Shown here piece after piece: positions 1-9,279 of a stretch of 64,000 bases of DNA. Below the pieces are notes generated by a model, which was given only the letters and a program-made list of their open reading frames with translations, searched no databases and was not told the DNA's origin. Origin of the DNA: Intestinimonas massiliensis (ex Afouda et al. 2020) (GTDB lineage: Bacteria; Bacillota; Clostridia; Oscillospirales; Oscillospiraceae); NCBI RefSeq assembly GCF_900626285.1, contig NZ_LR131147.1, positions 811,426 to 875,425 on the forward strand, read 5' to 3'. Both the position numbers and the translations under genes were made by a program. How positions within the stretch are numbered: the first letter of the stretch is position 1; the number at the start of each line of letters is the position of its first letter.

Positions 1-1523
1 GAGGTTCGAACCTGCAGCCAATTTTCACACCCGGCAAGCAATGGCAGGTTTCTGGCCGCAAAGACCGCATCCGTTTCCGTCTGGAGATCCAGGACAAAGG
101 GGCAAAGCTGGGTGTAATGAAACAGCATTTGCATAGCCGTCCGCCTCGTCAGCCCGCGAATATGTCCGAATCGCTTCCGATACCATTCGCTGAACGGTTG
201 CTCCAGCAGGCATTGAGCCAGCTGAGTCAGTTGCTCATCCTCCGTGTATCGGCTGACCAGATCCCGCTTGAGGAGCTGGCGAAGCGTGAGCATACGCTGG
301 TCTACCGGGAGTGGGGCCAGCTTTGCATACAAGCGGACATAGATTTGGTCCTGCTGCCACAGCAGCCGCATCTCTTCAAAGGTATATTGCTGTCCTTCCT
401 CCAGGCAGTCAAAATAGCTGTCTGGGCGCTTTGCAGCATCGCAATCCTGCAAATTTTTTTCTGACAGGGAATTGATATTGCAGTGCTCACAAAAGCAGTC
501 TTCAAACAGGAGCGCATAGCGGCTCAGAGAAAGGAAAATCTCACTGTTCTGATCCACCAACTGTAAAAAGTGCTTTTTCCGGTGTTCCACCGCATAGACA
601 AGGATCGGGAACTGATACGAGCGGATCGCACCGAAATCCAGATGGAGGCAACCGGCATACAGTGCATTCAGGTAACTGACCTGATTGCACAAGATCTCCT
701 CACGCTGTTCTTTGTTCAGCGGTGCTTCCTGTCTGATGAACCAGTTCAGATCATACTGTCCCGCACGGTTTTCAAACCAGCGTTGGAAAAAGATGTTCAA
801 ATCATCTACATCATGTTCAAAGACCTCCAGCAGCTGGCGGAACTTCCCGATATCGGTTTCCCGCAGCCATTGAAGTGCTTTCAGCCGGCCAGAATCAAGA
901 AACACGGTCACGCCCTGCTGGTACAGCAGGCCGAGGATCTTCTGCAGCGGTGTATTCTGCTCCAGAAGTACCAGCGTCTCTTTTTCGTTGCTATGCCAGT
1001 TGAACAGGCAGGCGCCAAGAAATGGAAAGCGCATCATGTCCCGCTGATGTGCGGTCAGTGAAGAAAGTCCTTTCCAATCTGCAACAGGAAAAAGCCAGAG
1101 ATTATCCAGAATAGCTTTTTCCTCTTCTTCGTACTTGACATAGGGCAAATAGTATTTCAAATACTCAAAAGTCAGCGCCGTTGGAACATTCAAAGACGCT
1201 GCCTCCAGTACCTGTTCCATCGGATACTGTGTCAGGCTCTCATGGCAGTCATCTGCCGATTTGAGCATCGGTTCGATCCTGTCATCCTCGATCTCACAGG
1301 TACACAAAGCATGGTACAAATCTGCGAACTCACCGCATTCAACCAGTTTCCGCTGAATTTGGGAGCTCCTGTTTTTCTTCAGCCGCGCCTGCAGTTCCAG
1401 CCGTTCGACCTTTTCGCACGCCCCGTCCAACTCGTTCTCAGAAAACAAGCCCGTTAGGCTCAGCATCAGGCCGTCAGTTTCCATGCGGCCCAGCAGAGAC
1501 AAATGTTTCATCGTATTGGTCAT
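1..1523 (-). CDS. Large unknown element protein, 3' end outside window
   Basis: I do not recognise this gene. Reading leftward from ATG at 1523 the frame stays open for about 507 codons to the window edge, so the C-terminus is missing. The protein looks soluble and mainly alpha-helical, rich in Leu, Gln, Glu and Arg, with no signal peptide, no membrane segment and no clear catalytic motif; a short Cys cluster (DCFCEHC) lies near residue 355. Its ATG overlaps the TGA of the preceding 706-residue gene as ATGA, so the two are probably translationally coupled and may act together. Codon usage and position place it in the same leftward operon as the PcfJ/PcfK and recombination genes. It could be a conjugation accessory, anti-defence or toxin-related protein; nothing visible separates these. 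Confidence 0.75.
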   Translation of the reverse strand, partial: MTNTMKHLSLLGRMETDGLMLSLTGLFSENELDGACEKVERLELQARLKKNRSSQIQRKLVECGEFADLYHALCTCEIEDDRIEPMLKSADDCHESLTQYPMEQVLEAASLNVPTALTFEYLKYYLPYVKYEEEEKAILDNLWLFPVADWKGLSSLTAHQRDMMRFPFLGACLFNWHSNEKETLVLLEQNTPLQKILGLLYQQGVTVFLDSGRLKALQWLRETDIGKFRQLLEVFEHDVDDLNIFFQRWFENRAGQYDLNWFIRQEAPLNKEQREEILCNQVSYLNALYAGCLHLDFGAIRSYQFPILVYAVEHRKKHFLQLVDQNSEIFLSLSRYALLFEDCFCEHCNINSLSEKNLQDCDAAKRPDSYFDCLEEGQQYTFEEMRLLWQQDQIYVRLYAKLAPLPVDQRMLTLRQLLKRDLVSRYTEDEQLTQLAQCLLEQPFSEWYRKRFGHIRGLTRRTAMQMLFHYTQLCPFVLDLQTETDAVFAARNLPLLAGCENWLQVRT

Positions 1524-3640
1524 GCTGCTGCACCTCCTTCGATCATGTTTTTCACCATATCCAATAGTTCTTGTTTTGGCCTGGTCTCGTACTTTGCCAG
1601 CATTCCGCACAGCACAAAGAAATTCTGTGTGTCTATCGGCGTCAGTTCCTGCACACAGCCGGCAGGCCATTCCAACAGTTTTTCATAGACCATATTCATG
1701 GCTTGCTGTTTATCTTCTTTGTAATAATACTTGTCTGCAAATTGAACCAAAGACATCGCACTTCCGTTATAGATCTGTGCCAGCTTTTCCTTTCTTTTCA
1801 AAAATTCCTGCTGCTTTTGCAGCATCTGCTCCTGCTCTTTTTTCTCTGCAGCGGCTTTTCGGTCGGCTTCAAGTTCTTTTTTGGAATAGAACCGCTTTTT
1901 CAGGCAGTTGCCATCATAGCCTCCGCTGTTGCCCTGGGCAATCAGCTGCCGCAGTACAGAGGCCAGGGTGGGCCTGTCGTAGAGCCGCTGAATCGTCGGG
2001 TCCTTCAGTGCGCTCCAGACAAATGCCGTATAGTGTTCCGGCTCCATTTGAAAAAACGAAGAGTCCACCCATTCGTAGAGCTTTCGGTGCTCCTCTGGGC
2101 CAAGGAAAGGCCGGGCAATTATGGTGCGAAAATTCTCGTTTCCGTAACCACCAGTATTCTCGCAGAAAAAGCGGTGAAAATAGAACCGATCTCCGAAAAT
2201 CTCCTGCAGCTGTGTAAATCTGTATTGGTTCAGCAACTTTTCGACAAACCGATAGCATTTCCAGCTGGAAATACGCAGGGCATAGTCCCGAAGAAGCTTC
2301 AAAGGGTATGCGTATTCACCCTCCGCTCGGTGTTTCTCAAAAAAAGTCCACAGGTCGATTTTCTTCGTTTCCACCAGAAGGGTAAACGCCTCCTCGGTGT
2401 GCTGCCGAAAGCAAGTGAAATACTCCATGTAGTCGGCACCGGTCAGTTGCTTATACCGGGCAAGCCACTGTCCAGTAGTTGCCGATCCAAGCGAGCGAAG
2501 CATTTGCATCGTGAACAATTCCAAATAGGTGTCCCGCTTTAACTCGACTGCCAGGCAGTCATACTGCGGATCAAACACATCGAACCGATAATTAAATGAC
2601 TGCTTGATGTTTCGGTTCATCCAAAGGATAGTTTTGGGGGAAGACGGTGAAAGGCTTGAATTTACAGCCGCCCACAAATCCCGATTGCCCTCATATTTGA
2701 TGGAGAAATCCTTGTAGCGGGTAAACAGCCAACCAACATATCCATAGAGCGAATCCGGCAATGCTTCCGGGCAGTTGAGCAACATCTTGCAGCACGCCGC
2801 CGCAAGTTTCTCGGCAGGAATGCTGTTAGAGGATAGCCGGCACGGAATTCTATCCATCCACATTGCGAGTGAGTTTGTCAGAATGATTTCATCTGCTCCG
2901 TACCCAGCTGCGGTCAAAACTGCAAACTCCCGGCTGTCCTGTTTCATATTCATACAAGGAAGCTTTACCAGTGTTCGCAATACAAGATCTGCCTTTGACC
3001 GGCAGGCCTTCACCTGCTCAGCGTATGTGCGGATAAACCACTCCAGCACACCACAGTTAAAAGCCAGCGGCATCGTTCGCTCCGGACCAAACAACCGGAG
3101 CAGCTGTGCGTGCATCGCCTGATATCCTTCCTCCCGGTCATCAAACAGAGAAAGGACAAACAAGGCTTCTTCTGTCTTGGTGTATTCCGTCTTTGCCAGG
3201 GCATCCAACAGGGCACGCTGGCGCACAGTATCTTCCTCCAGATGATACAGAGCACCGCTCAGGTACACATCCCCATCAGCGATTCGCCGGATTTTCTGGA
3301 TAAAGCCACTACGCTGACTGCCCACAAACATCTGGTCTGCGTGGAGTGTGCGGGTAACGGCAAGTGCCAGTGCCAATGCACGGACAATACGGATATCTGT
3401 GCCCAGCTTATTCTCAAACCGCTCCAGCACCTCTCCAGGATAGCGCAGGCTATACTGCTCAAAATAGATAGAGACATCCACATCTTGCTGCCAAATCTGG
3501 GCAGCTGCGATCTGGCGATAGTGCATCCTTGCCTTGTCGTCCTGAGAAGTCTGTACCACCAGTTCGGCAAAAGCATGATACAATGTCAGATCAATGGCTT
3601 TCTGATAGGCCGAGTATGCCGGCATGATTTCTTGATTCAC
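1520..3640 (-). CDS. Large unknown element protein (706 aa)
   Basis: Not recognised. I chose the GTG at 3640 because an AAAGGAGG ribosome binding site (about 3648-3655) lies just upstream; the frame also extends 19 codons further without a site. The product is soluble and alpha-helical. Near residues 590-645 there is a strongly charged Lys/Glu/Gln coiled-coil-like stretch, followed by a short helical tail. No signal peptide, Walker motif or nuclease motif is visible. The end overlaps the start of the next large unknown gene by ATGA. A small 74-codon gene precedes it. Length and coupling suggest a two-protein complex, but this is inference. Confidence 0.8.
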   Translation of the reverse strand: MNQEIMPAYSAYQKAIDLTLYHAFAELVVQTSQDDKARMHYRQIAAAQIWQQDVDVSIYFEQYSLRYPGEVLERFENKLGTDIRIVRALALALAVTRTLHADQMFVGSQRSGFIQKIRRIADGDVYLSGALYHLEEDTVRQRALLDALAKTEYTKTEEALFVLSLFDDREEGYQAMHAQLLRLFGPERTMPLAFNCGVLEWFIRTYAEQVKACRSKADLVLRTLVKLPCMNMKQDSREFAVLTAAGYGADEIILTNSLAMWMDRIPCRLSSNSIPAEKLAAACCKMLLNCPEALPDSLYGYVGWLFTRYKDFSIKYEGNRDLWAAVNSSLSPSSPKTILWMNRNIKQSFNYRFDVFDPQYDCLAVELKRDTYLELFTMQMLRSLGSATTGQWLARYKQLTGADYMEYFTCFRQHTEEAFTLLVETKKIDLWTFFEKHRAEGEYAYPLKLLRDYALRISSWKCYRFVEKLLNQYRFTQLQEIFGDRFYFHRFFCENTGGYGNENFRTIIARPFLGPEEHRKLYEWVDSSFFQMEPEHYTAFVWSALKDPTIQRLYDRPTLASVLRQLIAQGNSGGYDGNCLKKRFYSKKELEADRKAAAEKKEQEQMLQKQQEFLKRKEKLAQIYNGSAMSLVQFADKYYYKEDKQQAMNMVYEKLLEWPAGCVQELTPIDTQNFFVLCGMLAKYETRPKQELLDMVKNMIEGGAAA

Positions 3641-3660
3641 AGTTGTCCCTCCTTTCGTGA

Positions 3661-3885
3661 TTACCTGGGCCAGTGGCCCCCAGTGGAGTAGTTCCATTCG
3701 ATGGTTCCATCGTCGTACTGGAGAATTCCATGCGCCTGCAGGCTCCAGCCATCGCGCACTCGCGTGAAGAGCGCCGTCGTTTCACACGGCCGGATTGCTT
3801 CGGAAACACTGGTGCAGCGATATTCACTGCCGTTGCGATTGTTATAAGTCTGGTTCACGATTGGCGTGATATAGGTTCTATCCAT
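3661..3885 (-). CDS. Small hypothetical protein (74 aa)
   Basis: ATG at 3885 follows a good GGAGG site with seven bases between. The 74-residue product is soluble, with a central segment containing two Cys and a C-terminal Tyr/Trp/Gly-rich end (DDGTIEWNYSTGGHW). It lies immediately after the hairpin terminator that follows ligA and just before the 706-residue gene, in the same leftward operon. The family is not recognised. A shorter overlapping frame on the same strand lacks a comparable ribosome binding site. Confidence 0.6.
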   Translation of the reverse strand: MDRTYITPIVNQTYNNRNGSEYRCTSVSEAIRPCETTALFTRVRDGWSLQAHGILQYDDGTIEWNYSTGGHWPR

Positions 3886-3898
3886 ATCAATTCCTCCA

Positions 3899-3940
3899 TA
3901 AAAACAGGGGGAGAGCGCCGAATTATGGCGCTCTCCCTGT
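3899..3940 (-). terminator. Rho-independent terminator after ligA
   Basis: Read leftward, an 11-bp GC-rich stem (3909-3919 with 3927-3937) is followed by a short run of T. The Shine-Dalgarno site of the next gene begins within a few bases of the T run, so there is no room for a new promoter between them. Confidence 0.75.
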
Positions 3941-3961
3941 TGCTATTGACTGGCCTGGTGT

Positions 3962-5983
3962 TCAGGCCACGCCTGCCATACGGAAAAATTCCTGCGGTTC
4001 CAGCACAGTGACACCCAGTTCCCGCGCCTTGGACAGTTTGCTGCCAGCCTTCTCGCCGCAGACCAGATAGTGGGTCTTACGGGTCACCGAGCTGCCAGCA
4101 ATCGCCCCCAGCGAGGCAATCAGGCTGTTCATCTCATCGCGGGTGTAGGGTTCCACCTTTCCGGTCACCACAATGGTTTTCCCGGCAAAGGGATTGTCCT
4201 GCGTGTTGTTTTCCGCAGCCGGCTGCACCGGCTTCTGGATCTTCATCATCATCTGCAATTCCTCCCAAACACAGAAATTTTCTTCTTTGCTGAACCACTC
4301 ATGGATATTATTGTGTAGCGTATCTCCAAAATCCGGGAGCTGCCGGAAGTCGTACCCGGCATAAACGGCATCCCGGAACTCGTCCAGATTACCGTGGAAT
4401 ACCTGGCAAAGAACGCCACTGGCGGTGTTGCCGATCATGGGGATGTCCATGGCAATCACATACCGCTCAAAGGTCGTATTCCTGCTCTGCTGAATGGCGC
4501 TCCAAAGGCGCTGCCAGGATCTTTCTCCAAAGCCGTCCATACGCACCAGCTCGTCTTTATGCTGATCCAACCGATAGATGTCCAGATAGCTGTGAATCCA
4601 GCCCCGGCCAATCAATTTTTCCAGCGTTGCTTCGGACAGTCCCTCAATATTCATCGCCTTTTTGCCGACAAAATGGACAAACTGCTTGAGCTTTCTCGTC
4701 TCGCAGCCAGCATTGTCGCAGAACAGCGTCTTGATCGTGCGTTCCTCGCCGTTCTCATTGCGCCCTCTAGTTTCGTGGATACGGGTGGGTTCCCCACAGC
4801 AAGGGCACCGGTGGGGGTATGCGCTTTCCAGCACAAAGCCGCCGCGGTCCAGATTGTCTTCCACATGAGGAATGATGAGATTCCTTTTTGATACCAAAAT
4901 GCGGTTTCCTGGTGTCAGCCCCAAATCTTCGATAAAGGAAAGATTGTGCAGGCTCGCTCTGGACACCTCGCAGCCATCGATCTCCACCGGCGCAAAGACT
5001 GCGACCGGGGCAATCTCGCCGGTGCGTCCGGGCGTCCATTCAATCATCTGAAGCTTTGTTTCAAACAGATCATCCTCAAATTTGAACGCCAGTCCGTCCT
5101 TATAGTGGTGGCCTGTACGCCCGCAGCTCTTGGCGAAGGCCACATCATTGTAGGTGACAACGATGCCGTCGATAGGAATATCCTTGTCTCTGGCATACTG
5201 CTGCAGCTGCTTGATTCCATCCTCCGCCTCTGCCTGCGTCAGCGTTCGCTTGGTCACCAGATACTTGCAGGGGGTAAATCCCAGCGCAGAGAGCTCTTTC
5301 AGCCGCTCCGACTTGCGCGGCAGGTTTTCAAATCCCTCCAGCACAGTGAACGGCATGAACATCAGACGCCGCTCCATACAGGTCTTGGCATCCAGCAGGC
5401 GTACCGAGCCAGCCGCCAGATTGCGTCCGTTTTTGTAGGTTTCTCCGTTATTGTCCACCAGCGAGGCCTTCAGCTGTTCAAAATCACTGGGTCGAATGAA
5501 TGCCTCTCCAGTGATCACCAGACGATCTTCATATCGGATATGCGCAGGTATGCCGCCAATGGCGCGGGTATTGTGGGTCACGATTTCGCCCACTTCCCCA
5601 TCGCCTCGGGTAGCAGCTTCCAGCAATTCGCCGCCCTCATAGGTTAACTTGATGGTGAGCCCGTCCAGTTTGAGCATGAACATCACCTGATGCTCGCCCA
5701 TGAAACGGCACACCTCCACAATGTTTTTTTCCTTATCCAGCGACAGCAGCGGGATTGGATGGTTGGTTTTCTCCAGCTTGCTGATTGCCGGATACCCCAC
5801 CGTACTGGTAGGAGAGTTCGCCATCTGGATGCCCGTCTGCCGCTCCAGGTCTTGAAGTTCCTCAAACAGCCGATCATAGACAGCATCACTGATGCTGGGC
5901 GCATTGAGATTGTAATACTCATGGCGATAACGGTTGAGCCGGGCAGTCAGATCCTGCTGTTTCCTTATCAATTCCTGATTCAT
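3962..5983 (-). CDS. ligA: NAD+-dependent DNA ligase, element-borne
   Basis: Seals 5'-phosphate/3'-OH nicks using NAD+. The 673-residue length matches full-length bacterial LigA. Visible in order are an Ia-type N-terminus with HEYYN, the adenylation motif KLDG at residues 105-108, RGDG shortly after, the DGIVV and AFKF motifs of the nucleotidyltransferase domain, the OB domain with TPGRTGEIAPVA, a four-Cys zinc site (CPCC and CDNAGC), HhH repeats and a C-terminal BRCT domain (TIVVTGK). The ATG at 5983 follows GAGGAGG and touches the TGA of the upstream gene. As every bacterium needs a chromosomal ligA, this is probably a second, element-specific copy serving element replication or recombination. 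The chromosomal copy is not in the window. Confidence 0.93.
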   Translation of the reverse strand: MNQELIRKQQDLTARLNRYRHEYYNLNAPSISDAVYDRLFEELQDLERQTGIQMANSPTSTVGYPAISKLEKTNHPIPLLSLDKEKNIVEVCRFMGEHQVMFMLKLDGLTIKLTYEGGELLEAATRGDGEVGEIVTHNTRAIGGIPAHIRYEDRLVITGEAFIRPSDFEQLKASLVDNNGETYKNGRNLAAGSVRLLDAKTCMERRLMFMPFTVLEGFENLPRKSERLKELSALGFTPCKYLVTKRTLTQAEAEDGIKQLQQYARDKDIPIDGIVVTYNDVAFAKSCGRTGHHYKDGLAFKFEDDLFETKLQMIEWTPGRTGEIAPVAVFAPVEIDGCEVSRASLHNLSFIEDLGLTPGNRILVSKRNLIIPHVEDNLDRGGFVLESAYPHRCPCCGEPTRIHETRGRNENGEERTIKTLFCDNAGCETRKLKQFVHFVGKKAMNIEGLSEATLEKLIGRGWIHSYLDIYRLDQHKDELVRMDGFGERSWQRLWSAIQQSRNTTFERYVIAMDIPMIGNTASGVLCQVFHGNLDEFRDAVYAGYDFRQLPDFGDTLHNNIHEWFSKEENFCVWEELQMMMKIQKPVQPAAENNTQDNPFAGKTIVVTGKVEPYTRDEMNSLIASLGAIAGSSVTRKTHYLVCGEKAGSKLSKARELGVTVLEPQEFFRMAGVA

Positions 5984-6303
5984 CACGCTACCTCCTCATT
6001 CAGTACACGAAACGCAATGATCAGCGTTTCTTTTCTGTTGCCGCCGTAGGTGAACGAACTGCACACACCATTTTCAAATGTCCAGGTGCTGGCCGGCCCC
6101 CACCAGAGCATGGCGCCGCGGCCATTATTGCCGGCATCGATCTTGTCAGCCGGCTGATTCAACACCTTCGTGCAAAATCCATTTGAGGTAATCCATGTGA
6201 CCTCACGCAGTTGATTGATGCACTCCGTTCGGCGATGATCAACGATTTGCAGACGGATTCCGGGCCGCAGCGCGCGTTTCAGCTGATTCAAATTTTCGAT
6301 CAT
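5983..6303 (-). CDS. Hypothetical protein (106 aa)
   Basis: Not recognised. The 106-residue soluble protein has a basic N-terminus and a Gly/Trp/Phe-rich middle (MLWWGPASTW), and no membrane segment. Its ATG overlaps the stop of the upstream 74-residue gene (ATGA), and its TGA overlaps the start of ligA, so it is tightly coupled to both. This placement suggests a small accessory to the DNA-metabolism block, by context only. Confidence 0.65.
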   Translation of the reverse strand: MIENLNQLKRALRPGIRLQIVDHRRTECINQLREVTWITSNGFCTKVLNQPADKIDAGNNGRGAMLWWGPASTWTFENGVCSSFTYGGNRKETLIIAFRVLNEEVA

Positions 6304-6524
6304 GCGACATTCTCCTTACTGTTCCGTTTTTCCTTGATAGCGTAGCGGCCAAAATTCAATTCATGGATAATGCGTTGGATCACTTCGTCATCATCCCATG
6401 CGGCAAAAAGAGAAGTCCGCTCCGGCCCTTCCCCCACATGGACACTCACCTGTCCACCATAGATCTGCATCAACACATCCGTGCGTTGGGCACAGACGAT
6501 TGACAAATTTCCAAGCTGTTTCAT
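6300..6524 (-). CDS. Hypothetical protein (74 aa)
   Basis: The start is the ATG at 6524, preceded by AAGGAG with suitable spacing. A longer frame reaching 6683 overlaps the upstream gene and lacks a site. The small soluble protein has an acidic C-terminal half (AWDDDEVIQRIIHEL) and a basic tail. It is coupled by ATGA to the following 106-residue gene. Function unknown. Confidence 0.6.
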   Translation of the reverse strand: MKQLGNLSIVCAQRTDVLMQIYGGQVSVHVGEGPERTSLFAAWDDDEVIQRIIHELNFGRYAIKEKRNSKENVA

Positions 6525-6537
6525 AATTTCTCCTTGT

Positions 6538-7020
6538 TCACACAACATGCAGCCAAACCATGACAGGACGGCGAAGGTCTGCAGTCGCATAATGCTTTCT
6601 GATATTGACAGGACGGTAGTGCCCATCCAAATCGCATTCAACGCTTTGCTCCACTCGGCCTTTATCCCGGGCCAGTTCTTCACGAACCGCCTGCAAAATA
6701 CATAGGCGAGTTTTCAATGTGTCGCTTTCTCTGCAACGAAGCGAAGGGCAATACACATATTCGTGCGGGTTCTCTTTGAGCATGAAGCCATAGGTCATAT
6801 ACTGACGGCATTTACGCTCCCGCTCCCGCTCGATGTGTTTCACATAGTCCACGGCGCTTTTAACCCCCTCCGTCAAACAGAGGTATCCCATCTGCTGGCG
6901 CTGTTCATCGGACAAGGGAATCTCTTTTTTCTTTTGTCCCGGCAGCCCCTTATAGATGTGGAAGCTCTCGGGAGCATAGCGATAACCGCGGATGTTGTAC
7001 TCAAATTTCAATTTGCTCAA
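6538..7020 (-). CDS. Hypothetical protein (160 aa)
   Basis: TTG at 7020 follows AAAGGGG. The protein is basic with a central helix rich in Glu/Arg (residues about 55-75) and two Cys near residue 95; there are no membrane segments and no recognised domain. It follows pcfJ, from which it is separated by an inverted repeat, and precedes the 74-residue gene by 13 bases. It is probably an element accessory protein; function unknown. Confidence 0.6.
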   Translation of the reverse strand: MSKLKFEYNIRGYRYAPESFHIYKGLPGQKKKEIPLSDEQRQQMGYLCLTEGVKSAVDYVKHIERERERKCRQYMTYGFMLKENPHEYVYCPSLRCRESDTLKTRLCILQAVREELARDKGRVEQSVECDLDGHYRPVNIRKHYATADLRRPVMVWLHVV

Positions 7021-7042
7021 TGTAAAACCCCTTTCTTAAATG

Positions 7043-7076
7043 AATGGCCGGACGCCCCAAGGGACGCCCGGCCATT
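7043..7076 (-). terminator. Hairpin between pcfJ-like gene and next gene
   Basis: A near-perfect inverted repeat (AATGGCCGG ... CCGGCCATT, with an internal GGCGTCC/GGACGCC pairing) lies ten bases after the pcfJ stop. The T run on the leftward strand is weak, so it may be an attenuator or RNA-processing hairpin rather than a full terminator. Confidence 0.55.
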
Positions 7077-7085
7077 GAACCTGTC

Positions 7086-9278
7086 TCACGCGACTGCAGG
7101 GAGTGCCTGCGGCTGTATGACTTCCGTATTTTCCATTAAGTCGGCCAACAACACATCTGCCAGCAGACGGCCAGCCAGATGCCCAGTGTGGATAATCACA
7201 CGGTCTTTCTGCATCTGGATAAATTCTTCATTCCGCAGCTCACGGCTCCGCTCGGCCAGCTTCAGGTCGCGGCCGGTAAGACGGGCTGCTATGACCTTCT
7301 GCCACTTCAGCAGAAATTCCGTTGCCTGTTCGATGTCCTCATATTGGCGGTCAAACAGGGTACGTTTCTGCCTCACAGTACCATCCGGCTCGATTTCAAG
7401 CGTGTAATAGGGGTCTTCCGGTTCATCCGTCCGGCGAAGGAACATGATGAAGCTCTCCCGGCGCTCGATGCGCTCATAATACCGCTCGCCGCTTCCGTCA
7501 TTTCCGACGCAATGGTGGAGCATACGCCCCTCTTTGATGATGGCAAAGATGTTTTGAGGCGCAAGCACTGTGTAGTCGCCATCGCTGTAGGCATATTTTT
7601 CCTGCAGTTCCATGCAGATGTCGTTGACATGGGGATATTTCGCCGCCATTTTCGACGCCCGCTCCTCCAGACTCCCAGCTTCACTCTGAAGGACCAGTTC
7701 ATCGTGCCGCTGGCGCAGTTTGCGCACACGGTATACGATCTCATCACTGGTGTCATAGTGCAGCCGTTCTGCCATAGCAAGGTAGTCCTGCCAGGTGGTC
7801 AGCGCCTGCTGGCAGCTGCCATCGAAATACTTCTTTTGCCGTTCCAGATAATTTTTGATCTGTACCACACTCATGCGGTCTGCGATAAACACCAGATCCC
7901 TGGGGCTGATCCGTTCTTTTTTGCTCCAGCACAGCATTTCATTCGTGATACACTGTCCCGTCCGCTTCTCAAGCTGCAGCCAGGCTAAAGTTTCTGTGTC
8001 TCCGTCCAACTGGCGCAGGCGGCGGAATTTGGGCGTATCCAGACCAAGAGCTCGAATCAACCCTGGCTCGTTCGGATGCAGAACCAATTTTCGCACACGG
8101 TCACAGGAGTTGAAGCACTCGTTGGTCAGCTTCGGCAGTCCAGCCTTCCAAATCTGCTCCATCTGGGGAAGTTTTTCCCATACCGCCAAGTATTTTTCAG
8201 GATCAGTGATGGGATGGCTTCGTACCCACTCAACCAAGCCGGTCTGGCGAAGTTCTTTTTTCCCAAGGCTGGGCAAAGTCTTTCCATACACCCGGCCAGA
8301 CTGATACCAGCTATAGTTGTAATAGCAGGGGCTTCCTATGATCCAGCGCACTTCTCTTTGGCAGTACATTCCCCAGTAATAAGATCGGATTTCTCCGCTG
8401 CGGTCATAAATCGAACGCCGGATCTCATGCCAATAAGGTTCACTATTGGGCAAACTGTGCTTTCGATAGGTCCTGTTCGCCCAGAATTCTCGGACAACAA
8501 ACCCATCTCTACACCGCTGGATAAGATAAGCATAATGCCTCTGCGTCTGAAAATAGCCAGTGCGGCCCAGCGCCTTAAAAACAACGGGATGCCGGCAACG
8601 GATGCAATGTCCCTCTTTGTTGTGGTAGGGATGCCCGGAAATAGGCACCTCCTTCCCGCAGAAGGTGCAGTAGCCAGTTTTTGCTCCGCCGCGCTTGTAG
8701 TTGTAAAATATAAAATTTTCCCGCACGGCCACCTTGTCGGCCCAACGGCCCCAGTCTTTCGGCAATTCCGGTACCTGAGCAAGATCTTTGTCCCACGGGT
8801 CGGTGATTCGCCTATGACGCTGATCCAGCTGTTCTTCTCTCACTTTTCTTTGAAAATCGAGGATGCCGAAGTATCCGCCACGTTCGCTGGAAAAATACTG
8901 CTGCACCATATCTGAGTCTCCTGTACTCACCCAGCAAACCGCATCATAATCCTGTCCAGGCCATTCCAGTCTGTCCAGCTTGGCATCTCGCCACTTCTTA
9001 TCCAAATAGTCATAGGTAAGGAATTGGCGCTTCTTTTTATCAAGAAACACCTCATAGGCGGGATTGTCCCCATCCAATCGAAGATGATCCGGCAGATAAA
9101 GCGCCACCTTCAAAATGCCGTTCTGAACCATGCAATTCATATAGCATTTATACTTCCGACGAATGCGGGTGTACCCGGAGTAGGTTCTCACTTTTTCCGG
9201 CTCGTCTTCAAGTGCCACTTTTTTCATTTCCGGGGATGCCGTCAGTTTTGGCATCCCCAGAAGAATAGATTTCTTCAA
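7086..9278 (-). CDS. pcfJ: PcfJ-like protein of conjugative elements
   Basis: At 730 residues it is a full-size member of the PcfJ-like family first named in the enterococcal plasmid pCF10. The diagnostic C-terminal segment is visible at about residues 590-640: MLHHCVGN followed by YYERI and an IMFLRR strand, then a YTLEI strand. An internal zinc-ribbon-like pair (CTFCGKE and CIRC) sits near residues 207-232. The start used is TTG at 9278, one base after the stop of the upstream gene; a later ATG (MPKLTAS) is possible. PcfJ proteins are soluble and usually accompany PcfK in conjugation regions, as here. The exact biochemical role is not established. Confidence 0.8.
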   Translation of the reverse strand: MKKSILLGMPKLTASPEMKKVALEDEPEKVRTYSGYTRIRRKYKCYMNCMVQNGILKVALYLPDHLRLDGDNPAYEVFLDKKKRQFLTYDYLDKKWRDAKLDRLEWPGQDYDAVCWVSTGDSDMVQQYFSSERGGYFGILDFQRKVREEQLDQRHRRITDPWDKDLAQVPELPKDWGRWADKVAVRENFIFYNYKRGGAKTGYCTFCGKEVPISGHPYHNKEGHCIRCRHPVVFKALGRTGYFQTQRHYAYLIQRCRDGFVVREFWANRTYRKHSLPNSEPYWHEIRRSIYDRSGEIRSYYWGMYCQREVRWIIGSPCYYNYSWYQSGRVYGKTLPSLGKKELRQTGLVEWVRSHPITDPEKYLAVWEKLPQMEQIWKAGLPKLTNECFNSCDRVRKLVLHPNEPGLIRALGLDTPKFRRLRQLDGDTETLAWLQLEKRTGQCITNEMLCWSKKERISPRDLVFIADRMSVVQIKNYLERQKKYFDGSCQQALTTWQDYLAMAERLHYDTSDEIVYRVRKLRQRHDELVLQSEAGSLEERASKMAAKYPHVNDICMELQEKYAYSDGDYTVLAPQNIFAIIKEGRMLHHCVGNDGSGERYYERIERRESFIMFLRRTDEPEDPYYTLEIEPDGTVRQKRTLFDRQYEDIEQATEFLLKWQKVIAARLTGRDLKLAERSRELRNEEFIQMQKDRVIIHTGHLAGRLLADVLLADLMENTEVIQPQALPAVA

Positions 9279-9279
9279 T

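Noticed and set aside
1503..2542. Rightward frames near the left edge (up to 323 codons)
   Set aside because: They lie opposite two coupled leftward genes with proper start signals and show no ribosome binding sites.
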